Source of the DNA: VRUE01 sp963824705
GTDB taxonomy: Bacteria > Actinomycetota > Thermoleophilia > Solirubrobacterales > 70-9
Assembly (NCBI GenBank): GCA_963824705.1
Contig: CAWGQE010000003.1
Location: 992,001 to 1,056,000, forward strand
Length of the DNA stretch: 64,000 bases
Direction of reading: 5' to 3'
This document shows positions 16,732-25,635 of this stretch, in pieces. The translations under genes and the position numbers were made by a program. Under the pieces are notes generated by a model. It did no database searches. It was not told where the DNA came from and saw nothing but the letters and a program-made list of their open reading frames with translations. Numbering within the stretch: position 1 is the stretch's first letter; every line of letters begins with the position of its first letter.

Positions 16732-17343
16732 ATGTTGGAGTTGGTCAAATTCGATGAGCGTGGGTTGGTCCCATGCATCGCGCAGGACGCTGAGAGCGGT
16801 GAGGTGCTTACGCTGGCGTACGCGAGCGAGAAGTCACTGCGTTTGACGGTTGACACCGGTGAGGTGCATTTCTTCAGCCGCTCGCGGAACCAGATCTGGC
16901 GCAAAGGGGAAGAGTCCGGTCATGCGCTGAAGCTGAAGCAGCTGCGGATCGACTGCGACGGCGATGCGATCCTTGCTTTGGTCGAGCCGACCGGTCCTGC
17001 CTGCCACACGGGTGAGCGCTCTTGCTTCTACCGGGAGCTGGAGGGCGATGAGCCGACTCCCGTCCCATACGAGGCTCTCGCCGTTCTGCAGCGCACGCTG
17101 CGCAGCCGTGCCGCCGAGCGGCCCGAGGGCAGTTACACGGTGACGCTGCTCGACGACCCGAAATTGATCGGCGAGAAGGTCGAGGAGGAGGCTGAGGAGG
17201 TCGTGCGCGCGGCGCGCGAGGAGTCCGACGAGCGTGTTGCCGAAGAGGCCGCCGATCTGCTCTACCACCTCAGCGTGCTGCTGGCTTCGCGCGAGGTCTC
17301 CCAGGCCGCCGTGATGGAGGTCCTCAATGGCCGTCGTGGCTGA
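16732..17343 (+). CDS. hisIE: bifunctional phosphoribosyl-AMP cyclohydrolase / phosphoribosyl-ATP pyrophosphatase
   Basis: 203 residues, HisI (1-~105) fused to HisE (~110-203). HisI: 'VHFFSRSRNQIWRKGEESGH' and the zinc/metal segment 'IDCDGDA' plus 'CHTGERSCFY' with its cysteines. HisE: 'EKVEEEAEEVVRAARE' and 'EEAADLLYHLSVLL', the four-helix metal-binding acid pattern. These catalyse steps 2 and 3 of histidine synthesis. The 3' end overlaps trpE by 17 bases, linking histidine and tryptophan genes in one unit. Probable leaderless start (TACGAT 6 bases upstream). Confidence 0.94.
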   Translation: MLELVKFDERGLVPCIAQDAESGEVLTLAYASEKSLRLTVDTGEVHFFSRSRNQIWRKGEESGHALKLKQLRIDCDGDAILALVEPTGPACHTGERSCFYRELEGDEPTPVPYEALAVLQRTLRSRAAERPEGSYTVTLLDDPKLIGEKVEEEAEEVVRAAREESDERVAEEAADLLYHLSVLLASREVSQAAVMEVLNGRRG

Positions 17344-18838
17344 CACCGCCGAGCTGCGTATTGAGCCCAGCCTCGACGAGGCTCGGGCGCTCGCTGGCGA
17401 GGGCAACGTGGTTCCCGTCCGCACACGCTTCGTCGACGACTGCGAGACGCCCGTCTCCGCCTTCCTCAAGCTCCGCGCCGGCGAGCCCGAGGGGTCACCC
17501 TGCTTCCTGCTCGAGTCGGCCGAGCAGGGCCAGGTGGGGCGCTACTCCTTCGTCGGCATCCGCCCCCGTTCCGTGTTGCGCTGGGACGACGGTGTCCTGA
17601 GCGAGACAGGGGGAGAGGATCGTGAGGCAGCCGATCCATACGCCGCCGTCGCCGAGAGCCTCGCCCGCTTCCGGCTCGCCCCGGTCGAGGGCCTGCCGCC
17701 CTTCGCCGGCGGCGCCGTGGGCTTCTTCGGCTACGACCTGGTGCGCACGGTGGAGCCGCTCGCCGAGCCCAACCCCGACCCGCTCGGGCTGCCCGACATG
17801 GCGTTGATGATCACCGACGTCCTGCTCGTCTTCGACCACCTGAGCCACGAGCTGACGATCATGTCCTGCGCCTTTGCCGACGACGAAGGCGGGATCGACG
17901 TTGCCTACGAGCGCTCGGTGGCGACGATCGCCGAGGTGCGCGAGCGCCTGCGGGGCGCCGTGCCGGTGCCGGCGAGTCCCGCGGTTGCCGAGCCGCCGCG
18001 CTTCGTCTCCGGGATGGAGCGCGAGGAGTTCGAAGCGGCTGTGGAGCGGATCGTCGAGTACGTCCACGCCGGAGACGCGTTCCAGGTGGTCCCTTCCCAG
18101 CGCTTCTCCGCTCCGGCCCCGGTGGAGGCCTTCTCGGTCTACCGTGGCCTGCGCGCGGTCAATCCCTCTCCCTACATGTACTTCCTCGAGTTCGGCGACT
18201 TCCAGATCGCCGGCGCCTCGCCCGAGCCGTTGGTCAAGGTACAGGGGCGACGGGTGGAGACGCGGCCGATCGCCGGCACCTACCCGCGTGGCAGCGACGA
18301 GGAGGAGGACCGGAGGCTTGCCGAGAAGCTCGTCAACGATCCCAAGGAGCGAGCCGAGCACGTGATGCTGGTCGACCTCGGCCGCAACGACCTCGGCCGG
18401 GTCTGCGAGTACGGCTCGATCGGCGTCGACGAGCTGATGGTCGTCGAGACCTACTCGCACGTCCTCCACATCGTCAGCCAGGTCTCGGGGACGCTGCGCG
18501 AGGGCGTGGGGGCGATGGATGTGCTGCGCTCGGCGTTGCCCGCCGGCACCCTCTCCGGCGCCCCCAAGGTGCGGGCGATGCAGATCATCGACGAGCTCGA
18601 GCCGGTCAAGCGCTGCTCCTACGGCGGCGCGATCGGCTACCTCTCCTGGAACGGCGACCTCGACACGGCGATCCACATCCGCACCGTCGTCGTCAAGGAC
18701 GGCCAGGTCCACGTGCAGGCCGGCGGCGGCACCGTCGCGGACGCCAAACCCGCGTACGAGTACAACGAGTCGGTCAACAAGGCCAAGGCGGTCTTCCGCG
18801 CGGTCGAGCTGGCCTGCGAGCAACCGGACTGGCCGTGA
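17327..18838 (+). CDS. trpE: anthranilate synthase component I
   Basis: 503 residues. The chorismate-binding signature is complete: 'FQVVPSQRFS', 'PSPYMYFLEFGDFQIAGASPE', 'RPIAGTYPRG', 'VDLGRNDLGRV', 'TLSGAPKVRAMQIIDELEP' and 'GAIGYLSWNGDLDTAI' (each only partly quoted). The N-terminal domain has 'SCFLLESAE' in the position of the Trp-feedback LLES motif, so allosteric inhibition is likely. Together with trpG just downstream it makes anthranilate. The start lies within the last codons of hisIE, arguing for coupled translation. Confidence 0.95.
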   Translation: MAVVADTAELRIEPSLDEARALAGEGNVVPVRTRFVDDCETPVSAFLKLRAGEPEGSPCFLLESAEQGQVGRYSFVGIRPRSVLRWDDGVLSETGGEDREAADPYAAVAESLARFRLAPVEGLPPFAGGAVGFFGYDLVRTVEPLAEPNPDPLGLPDMALMITDVLLVFDHLSHELTIMSCAFADDEGGIDVAYERSVATIAEVRERLRGAVPVPASPAVAEPPRFVSGMEREEFEAAVERIVEYVHAGDAFQVVPSQRFSAPAPVEAFSVYRGLRAVNPSPYMYFLEFGDFQIAGASPEPLVKVQGRRVETRPIAGTYPRGSDEEEDRRLAEKLVNDPKERAEHVMLVDLGRNDLGRVCEYGSIGVDELMVVETYSHVLHIVSQVSGTLREGVGAMDVLRSALPAGTLSGAPKVRAMQIIDELEPVKRCSYGGAIGYLSWNGDLDTAIHIRTVVVKDGQVHVQAGGGTVADAKPAYEYNESVNKAKAVFRAVELACEQPDWP

Positions 18839-18845
18839 CTCGCCG

Positions 18846-19409
18846 ATGAAGATCCTCGTCATCGACAACTACGACAGCTTCACCTACAACCTCGTCCAGT
18901 ACCTGGGCGAGCTGGGTGGGGAGATCGAAGTGGTCCGCAACGACCGCGCCGAAGTGGGCGAGCTGCTCGAGCGCGGCGCCGACCGGCTCGTCGTCTCGCC
19001 GGGGCCCTGCACGCCTGCCGAGGCGGGCATCTCGGTCGCGGCGATCCGCGCATTCGCCGAGGCGGGCACACCCGTGCTGGGCGTCTGCCTCGGGCACCAG
19101 TCGCTGGTCGAGGCGTTCGGCGGCCGGACCGTGCAGGGAGAGCCGATCCACGGCAAGGAGGCCGAGGTCAGTCACGACGGCAGGACGATCTTCGCGGGAG
19201 TTCCCAGCCCGCTGGTCGCCGGTCGCTATCACTCGCTGGTCGCCGACCCCGACCTGCCCGACGAGCTCGAGCTGAGCGCGAGTCTCGGCGACGTCGTGAT
19301 GGGCGCCCGCCACCGCGAGCTGCCGGCCGAGGGCGTCCAGTTCCACCCCGAGTCGGTCCTCACCCCGCAGGGCAAGCACCTGCTGGCGAACTTCCTCGGC
19401 AAGGGTTAG
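18846..19409 (+). CDS. trpG: anthranilate synthase component II (glutamine amidotransferase)
   Basis: 187 residues from the ATG at 18846, 7 bases after the trpE stop; an upstream extension in the same frame is only a shadow of trpE. Class I amidotransferase: 'ILVIDNYDSFTYNLVQ' N-terminus, nucleophile Cys81 in 'GVCLGHQSLVEAFGG', and the His/Glu pair in 'GVQFHPESV'. It may also serve p-aminobenzoate synthase (PabA), as in other bacteria with one copy. trpD follows after 5 bases. Confidence 0.94.
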   Translation: MKILVIDNYDSFTYNLVQYLGELGGEIEVVRNDRAEVGELLERGADRLVVSPGPCTPAEAGISVAAIRAFAEAGTPVLGVCLGHQSLVEAFGGRTVQGEPIHGKEAEVSHDGRTIFAGVPSPLVAGRYHSLVADPDLPDELELSASLGDVVMGARHRELPAEGVQFHPESVLTPQGKHLLANFLGKG

Positions 19410-19414
19410 GCGAA

Positions 19415-20443
19415 ATGCCTAACGACATCGTCAGCAGGGCGATTGACGCGGTTTGCAGCGGCGACCACCTGACCGCCGATCACGCCGCCGCGGTGCTGGC
19501 CGAGATCATGGAGGGGCGGACCGACGAGGTTCAGACCGGCGCCTTCCTGATCGCTCTACGGGCGAAGGGCGAGACGGTGCCCGAGCTGGTCGGCCTGGCG
19601 CGAACGATGCGCTCGCTTGCCGCGGCGGTCGAGACCTCGCGCGATGATCTGGTCGACACCGCCGGCACCGGTGGCGGCCCATCGACCTTCAACGTCTCGA
19701 CCACGGCCGCGCTGGTCGCGGCTGGCGCTGGCTGCGCGATTGCCAAGCACGGCAATCGTTCGAGCACCAGCCGCTGCGGCTCCGCCGACCTGTTGGAAGC
19801 GCTCGGCGTGAACATCGAGCTCGATTCGGCTGAGGTCGGCAGGTGCATCGACGAGGTTGGCTTCGGATTCATGTTCGCCCCCCGTCATCACGCTGCGATG
19901 GCGAACGTCATGCCGGTGCGCAAGGCGCTCGGCGTGCGCACGATCTTCAACTTCCTCGGCCCACTGACCAACCCGGCCGGCGCCGAGCACCAGCTGCTCG
20001 GCGTCTCCGACCGCCACTACCAGGAGACGATCGCCGAGGCACTGGTCGGCTTGGGCAGCGTGCGGGCGATGGTCGTAGCCGCCGAGGACGGGGTCGACGA
20101 GCTCTCGGTCGCGGCTCGCACGCGGGTGATCGAGGTCGTCGGAGGCCGCACGCAGGAGTGGTTCGTCGAGCCGGGCGAATTCGGTCTTGGCCCGGCCGAG
20201 TTGGAGCAGGTTGCCGGTGGCAGCCCTGAGGAGAACGCCGCCGCCTCGCGGGCCGTTCTGGCCGGCGAGAGCGGCGCTCGCCGCGACCTGGTCGTGCTCA
20301 ACGCCGGCGCCGCGATCTACGTCGGCGGCCTGGCGGACAGCCTCGGCGAAGGCGTTGAGAAGGCCGCCGCGGCGATCGACAGCGGGGCGGCAGTTGGCTT
20401 GCTAGAGCGACTGATTGCGGCCACCCGCAACCCTACGGGATGA
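19415..20443 (+). CDS. trpD: anthranilate phosphoribosyltransferase
   Basis: 342 residues. Signature regions: 'DTAGTGGGPSTFNVSTTAAL' (PRPP loop), 'KHGNRSSTSRCGSADLLEALG' (represented by KHGNRSS and GSADLLE), 'FMFAPRHHAAM' and 'RTIFNFLGPLTNPA'. It transfers phosphoribose from PRPP to anthranilate. The stop codon sits in the left arm of a small hairpin (20435-20472), after which an 80-base gap precedes trpC. Confidence 0.95.
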   Translation: MPNDIVSRAIDAVCSGDHLTADHAAAVLAEIMEGRTDEVQTGAFLIALRAKGETVPELVGLARTMRSLAAAVETSRDDLVDTAGTGGGPSTFNVSTTAALVAAGAGCAIAKHGNRSSTSRCGSADLLEALGVNIELDSAEVGRCIDEVGFGFMFAPRHHAAMANVMPVRKALGVRTIFNFLGPLTNPAGAEHQLLGVSDRHYQETIAEALVGLGSVRAMVVAAEDGVDELSVAARTRVIEVVGGRTQEWFVEPGEFGLGPAELEQVAGGSPEENAAASRAVLAGESGARRDLVVLNAGAAIYVGGLADSLGEGVEKAAAAIDSGAAVGLLERLIAATRNPTG

Positions 20444-20511
20444 TTTCCGGTCTCAGGATCGAAACATCCCGTGAGCCGTTCTGTTTCAGGATTCCGCGAC
20501 GCATGGAATCC
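20435..20511 (+). promoter_or_regulatory. two tandem hairpins in the trpD-trpC gap
   Basis: Hairpin 1: ACGGGATG (20435-20442) with CATCCCGT (20465-20472). Hairpin 2: GGATTCC (20489-20495) with GGAATCC (20505-20511), 9-base loop. Hairpin 2 contains an ATG (20503) opening the reading frame MESGNWRK, whose TGA overlaps the trpC ATG. They could modulate trpC expression; neither is followed by a U-tract. Confidence 0.4.
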
Positions 20512-20525
20512 GGGAACTGGAGAAA

Positions 20526-21359
20526 ATGACGACCAGCGTCGATACTAGGGCTGAGATGAGCAATCTTGAAGCGATGGTCGATGCGGCCAAGCGCGATTTC
20601 AAGCGCCGGCAGGCGACGACCTCTACCGCCCAGCTTGAGGAGAAACTGCGTTCAAGGGACGATCCCCGCCCATTTGGCGAGGCGCTCACTCGACCCGGGA
20701 TGTCAGTGATCGCGGAGTACAAGCGTTGCTCTCCGAGCGAGGGCGAAATCTCCACCGTTCCGGTCGGGGAGCAAGTCATTGCCTACGAGCGCGGCGGCGC
20801 GGCGGCTTTGTCGGTCCTGACCCACGAGGCCCACTTCGGCGGTTCCCTGGAGGATCTTCGCTTGGCCAGGGAGGCCTGTGGTCTTCCGATCCTTCGCAAG
20901 GATTTCATCGTCGATGCCTATCAGCTGTATGAGGCCGCAGCCTACGGCGCCGACGCCGTGCTGCTAATTGCAGCCGTGCTGGAGGGCGATGAACTCTCGC
21001 ATCTATATCAGGAGGCGCGCCGACTGGATCTCGATTGCATCGTCGAGGTGAGGTCCGAGGACGAGTTCAACACCGCGCTTGAAATTGACGCCGACATCAT
21101 TGGGATCAACAATCGTGATCTCGTCACCCTCAAGATTGACGTGGACACCACTTTTAAATTGCTGACTCGGCTGCCGATCGGGAAGACTGTTGTCTCCGAG
21201 AGTGGGATAGACGACCCCGAGCAGCTCGTTCGGCTCAAGGCGGCTGGGGTGGATGCCGCGCTCATCGGACATGCATTGATGCAGTCCGATGACCCTGTCG
21301 CGCAGATGCACCATTTGCTTCGCGAGGATGAGGGAACTCGCGAGTATCAGCTCCCTTAG
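20526..21359 (+). CDS. trpC: indole-3-glycerol phosphate synthase
   Basis: 277 residues. TIM barrel with 'VIAEYKRCSPSEG' (catalytic Lys), 'LRKDFIVDAYQLYEAAAYGAD', 'GINNRDLVTL' and 'VSESGIDD' motifs. It converts carboxyphenylamino-deoxyribulose phosphate to indole-3-glycerol phosphate. A GGAG sits 3 bases before the ATG, so this start has a Shine-Dalgarno, unlike many neighbours; a second ATG lies at 20556. Codon use is visibly less GC-biased than in trpD (more A/T third positions). Confidence 0.94.
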   Translation: MTTSVDTRAEMSNLEAMVDAAKRDFKRRQATTSTAQLEEKLRSRDDPRPFGEALTRPGMSVIAEYKRCSPSEGEISTVPVGEQVIAYERGGAAALSVLTHEAHFGGSLEDLRLAREACGLPILRKDFIVDAYQLYEAAAYGADAVLLIAAVLEGDELSHLYQEARRLDLDCIVEVRSEDEFNTALEIDADIIGINNRDLVTLKIDVDTTFKLLTRLPIGKTVVSESGIDDPEQLVRLKAAGVDAALIGHALMQSDDPVAQMHHLLREDEGTREYQLP

Positions 21360-21384
21360 TTCGAAGTTTTAGAAGAACTTTGAA
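21360..21384 (+). terminator. possible terminator hairpin after trpC
   Basis: TTCGAAGTT (21360-21368) can pair with AACTTTGAA (21376-21384) over 9 bp including one G-U, with a 7-base loop, immediately after the trpC stop. No run of U follows, so termination is uncertain. Confidence 0.35.
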
Positions 21385-21408
21385 GAGCACCTCCATCATC
21401 GCCTGGCG

Positions 21409-22617
21409 ATGAAGCGCATCTTCAGAACTTCGTTTGGTTCCGCGCTCCTCGGTGGCGTTGTGGTCGCGGCGTTTGGCTGGCTGGCCATTGCCGCCGGCTG
21501 GATCCAAGCCGACGACAACGGTTCGACCGTCACCGTCGCCGAACCGCTGGCCGCTCCGGTCGATGCCAACGAAGCGAGCAACGAAAGCAATCGCGTCAAC
21601 CAGATATACCGCCGCGACGGGCAGGGGGTCGCCTTCATCTCCTCGCAGCTGAAGTCGAAAGAATCCCCCGGGCTCAGCCCGTTCGGGGAATCCGAAGGTG
21701 GCGGGGTCGCGACCGGCTCGGGGATACTGATCGACACCGAAGGTCACGTCCTCACCAATAACCATGTGGTCGAAGGCGCCGACAAAGTCGAGGTCAAACT
21801 CGGCTCCTCGGACACGACTTACACCGCCGAAGTCGTCGGAACCGACCCGGCAACCGACGTGGCGCTGCTCAAGGTCGAAGCACCGGCGAGCAGTCTCCAT
21901 CCACTCGTGCTGGGCGACTCCTCGAAGGTCGAGGTCGGCGAACCGGTCGTCGCGATCGGCAACCCGTTCGGCCTCGACCGGACGGTTACGGCGGGCATCG
22001 TCTCCGCCATCCAGCGCCAGATCCAGGCGCCCAATGGGTTCTCGATCTCGCACGTGATCCAGACCGACGCGGCGATCAACCCCGGCAACTCCGGCGGGCC
22101 CCTGATCGAATCCGAAGGCAAGGTGATCGGGATCAACTCCCAGATCCAGACCGGCGGCAGTGGCGACGGCAACGTCGGCATCGGCTTCGCGGTCCCGATC
22201 GACACGGCGCGCGAAGTCGTGCAGCAGATCGAGGAGCACGGCGAAATCAAGCATGCCTACCTTGGCATCAGCGGCGGCAGCATCACGCCCGACTTGGCCA
22301 AAGCACTGAAGCTGTCGCAGGAAGAGGGTGTGCTCGTCAGCGAAGTCGTCAAGGGCGGCCCGGCCGACGAAGCTGGGATCAAGGGCGGCGACACCTCGGC
22401 GACGATCGAAGGCGCCAGCTTCAGGCTCGGCGGCGACGTGATCACAGAAGTCGACGGCAAGAAGATCCAGGGAATGGAAGACGTGATCAACGCGGTCAAC
22501 GCCGCTTCGCCGGGAGACAAGATGGAACTTACGGTCGATCGGGATGGGAAGCCTCAGACGATCGACGTGACGCTTGGGGTACGGCCCGCTTCGGCTGAAG
22601 AAGTGCCGTCGCGGTAG
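21409..22617 (+). CDS. HtrA/DegP-type membrane-anchored serine protease with PDZ domain
   Basis: 402 residues. A single N-terminal hydrophobic helix (~11-30) is followed by a linker, a trypsin-like domain (~95-265) and a PDZ domain (~280-395). The catalytic triad is complete: His119 (TNNHVV), Asp150 (ATDVALLKV), Ser228 (NPGNSGGP). HtrA proteases degrade or refold damaged extracytoplasmic proteins; PDZ binds exposed C-termini. The gene lies between trpC and trpF on the same strand with ~50- and ~143-base gaps. It has its own spacing and is not overlapped, so it may be separately transcribed. No tryptophan link is evident from sequence. Confidence 0.93.
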   Translation: MKRIFRTSFGSALLGGVVVAAFGWLAIAAGWIQADDNGSTVTVAEPLAAPVDANEASNESNRVNQIYRRDGQGVAFISSQLKSKESPGLSPFGESEGGGVATGSGILIDTEGHVLTNNHVVEGADKVEVKLGSSDTTYTAEVVGTDPATDVALLKVEAPASSLHPLVLGDSSKVEVGEPVVAIGNPFGLDRTVTAGIVSAIQRQIQAPNGFSISHVIQTDAAINPGNSGGPLIESEGKVIGINSQIQTGGSGDGNVGIGFAVPIDTAREVVQQIEEHGEIKHAYLGISGGSITPDLAKALKLSQEEGVLVSEVVKGGPADEAGIKGGDTSATIEGASFRLGGDVITEVDGKKIQGMEDVINAVNAASPGDKMELTVDRDGKPQTIDVTLGVRPASAEEVPSR

Positions 22618-22633
22618 AGGTGGTCATCCGGGG

Positions 22634-22725
22634 GTCGGGTGTCCCCCGCTGCAACCCGCCGCTGGGAACCGTGCAAGGGCGCGGACGCTGGGCTGGCTCA
22701 CAAGTTGCCGCGGGGGAATACCCGG
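22634..22725. repeat. family-3 palindromic element (decayed) between htrA and trpF
   Basis: Imperfect arms (about 22634-22654 and 22704-22725, with a few mismatches and one indel). The core holds AACCCGCCG, GCAAGGGCGC and GGCTCACAAGTT, shared with the element at 27521-27626 (AACCCGC, GCTAGGGC, GGCTCACAAGTT); GCAAGGGCGC also occurs in the element at 55758-55858. Confidence 0.75.
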
Positions 22726-22748
22726 CTCTCCAGCTGGAGTGGTTCACG

Positions 22749-22754
22749 TACTCT
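22749..22754 (+). promoter_or_regulatory. -10 hexamer TACTCT, leaderless-type, for trpF
   Basis: TACTCT ends 6 bases before the ATG at 22761, just downstream of the family-3 palindrome. Implies a second trp promoter serving trpFBA independent of trpEGDC. Confidence 0.5.
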
Positions 22755-22760
22755 GGTCTC

Positions 22761-23392
22761 ATGCGAGTCAAGATCTGTGGGGTCACCAATCTCGATGACG
22801 CGGCTGAGGCTGTGAGGCTTGGGGCTTGGGCTGTGGGCCTGATCCACTATGCCGAGAGTCCGCGGGTGGTTGAGGCTGGCGAGGCTGTGCGGATTTCTGC
22901 TGCATTTCGTCGCAAGTGCGAGGTGGTTGGGGTGTTTGTGAACCCCGAACTCGATGAGGTTGCCAAGGCGGTCGAGGACGCCGGGCTGACGATGGTGCAG
23001 CTGAATGGGGAAGAGGGGCCTTCGTTCTGCGGCGAGGTTGCTCGCAAAACGGGGGTCAAGGTGATCAAGGCGGTTCATGTGTCCAGCGCCGCCGACGTGC
23101 ATGCGGCGGAGGCGTTCCGGACCGACTTCCACCTCTTCGACAAGGGCACGCAGGGGCTCTGGGGAGGCACCGGGGAGAGCTTCGACTGGGGCCTGCTGGG
23201 CGAGCGGCGGTCTGAGATACCGGCGATCGTCGCCGGTGGCCTGCGCCCCGAAAACGTCGCCGAGGCGATCGCCGTCACCCGTCCCTACGCGGTCGACGTC
23301 GCCAGCGGTGTCGAGGCCGAGCCCGGCCGCAAGGACCATGCCGCGATGACCGCCTTCTTCGAGGCGGCGCAGACGGCTAGCGTTAGCGCTCG

Positions 23393-23396
<4 letters not shown>
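22761..23396 (+). CDS. trpF: phosphoribosylanthranilate isomerase
   Basis: 211 residues from the ATG at 22761; the frame extends upstream through the palindrome but lacks family features there. Motifs: 'VKICGVTNLDDA' (catalytic Cys), 'VQLNGEEGP', 'VAGGLRPENVAEAI' and 'VDVASGVEAEPGRKDH' (catalytic Asp and phosphate site). It performs the Amadori rearrangement of PRA to CdRP. Its TGA overlaps the trpB ATG (ATGA), and trpB-trpA follow directly. Confidence 0.95.
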
Positions 23397-24558
<1,162 letters not shown>

Positions 24559-24574
<16 letters not shown>

Positions 24575-24624
24575 CTCGACGGAGCAACAGCATGGAGGCT
24601 CCGTCGAGTCACCCCCCGTCCTCC
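24559..24624. repeat. family-1 palindromic element spanning the trpB stop and trpA start
   Basis: Perfect 27-base arms (24559-24585 and 24598-24624) around a 12-base loop AACAGCATGGAG, whose complement CTCCATGCTGTT matches the loop of the prmA element (CTCCACGCTGTT) at 11 of 12 positions. The trpB stop (24572-24574) and both candidate trpA starts (GTG 24571, ATG 24592) are inside it. Confidence 0.9.
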
Positions 24625-25440
24625 GACGCGGAAGCTTCGAGTGGCGAAAAGCGGATCGCGGTCGCCTTTGGAGCTGCGAGGGACGAAGGGCGCGCTGCCT
24701 TGATGCCGTACATGATGGGTGGCTTTCCCGATCAGGGGACCTCGCTTGCGATTGCGGAGGCTTATGTTGAGTCGGGAGCGGATCTGATCGAGCTTGGGGT
24801 GCCCTTTTCCGATCCGCTTGCCGATGGGCCGACGATTCATGCGGCTGCGACCGAGGCTCTGGCTGCTGGTGCGACCCTGGAGGGCACGCTTGAGATTTGC
24901 GCCTCGGTGTCGGAGCGGATTCCTGTCGTGCTGATGATTTACTCGAACATGGTGCTTGCCCAAGGCGGCGCTGCCGAGTTCGCGCGGCGAGCTGCCGCTG
25001 CGGGAGCAGTCGGGGCGATCGTGCCTGATCTGCCGCTTGACGAGGCTGACGAGGTACGAGACGCACTTTCGGGTTCTGGGCTTGCGCTCGTCCCATTGCT
25101 GGCGCCGACCACTCCAGCCGACCGCCACTCGCGAATCTGCGCCGCCGCCGAGGGCTTTGTCTACGTCGTCTCCAGCGTTGGGACGACGGGCGAGCGGCAG
25201 CAGCTTCCTGACGGCCTCACCGACCTCGTTGCTGCAACCAAAGCCGAGGCCGAGGTGCCGGTCGCGGTCGGGTTCGGCATCGGCACTCCCGAGCAGGTCG
25301 CCGAAGTTGGCGAGATAGCCGACGGCGTGATCGTCGGCAGCCGTCTGGTGCGAGCGGCGGGCGAGGCCAGCTCCGCTGAATCCGCTGCCCAAGCGGTCGG
25401 CAAATTCCTGCGCGACTCTCTTGCTGCGCTCGCCGCGTAG
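24571..25440 (+). CDS. trpA: tryptophan synthase alpha subunit
   Basis: 289 residues if started at GTG 24571, 282 from ATG 24592; both starts lie in the palindromic element, which encodes the first ~18 residues (Ser/Pro-rich, no family similarity). The conserved barrel begins at about 'EKRIAVAF' and shows the catalytic Glu in 'LIELGVPFSDPLADGP', the catalytic Asp in 'VPDLPLDEA' and the phosphate loop 'GFGIGTPEQV'. It releases indole from indole-3-glycerol phosphate into the TrpB tunnel. In an mRNA hairpin of this strength, access to the trpA start would depend on ribosomes finishing trpB. Confidence 0.95.
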
Positions 25441-25469
25441 ACCGCGGCTTCTACTAGGATTCCGGCGGC

Positions 25470-25622
25470 ATGGGACTCGTAGTCAGCCTCTTTCTCGCAC
25501 TCGGCGCCACGACTGTCGCTTACGCCTGGCTTGGTCAGGGCGGCGGCGTTGCCGGCCTGATCTTCTTCGGCGTCCTGCTGATCGGCGCGACGATCCGGGT
25601 CTTCAAGCCGACCAGTTCCTGA
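25470..25622 (+). CDS. small membrane protein, 50 residues
   Basis: ATG 25470 to TGA 25620-25622. Sequence begins MGLVVSLFLALGATTVAYAW and has two hydrophobic stretches (~2-20 and ~26-43) ending in a basic 'RVFKPTSS'. Frame and base composition fit a real gene, and it fills the gap after trpA; no family recognised. TAGGAT lies 9 bases upstream. Could be a conserved lineage-specific micro-protein or chance; moderate support. Confidence 0.45.
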   Translation: MGLVVSLFLALGATTVAYAWLGQGGGVAGLIFFGVLLIGATIRVFKPTSS

Positions 25623-25635
25623 CGGCCCGCCCGCC

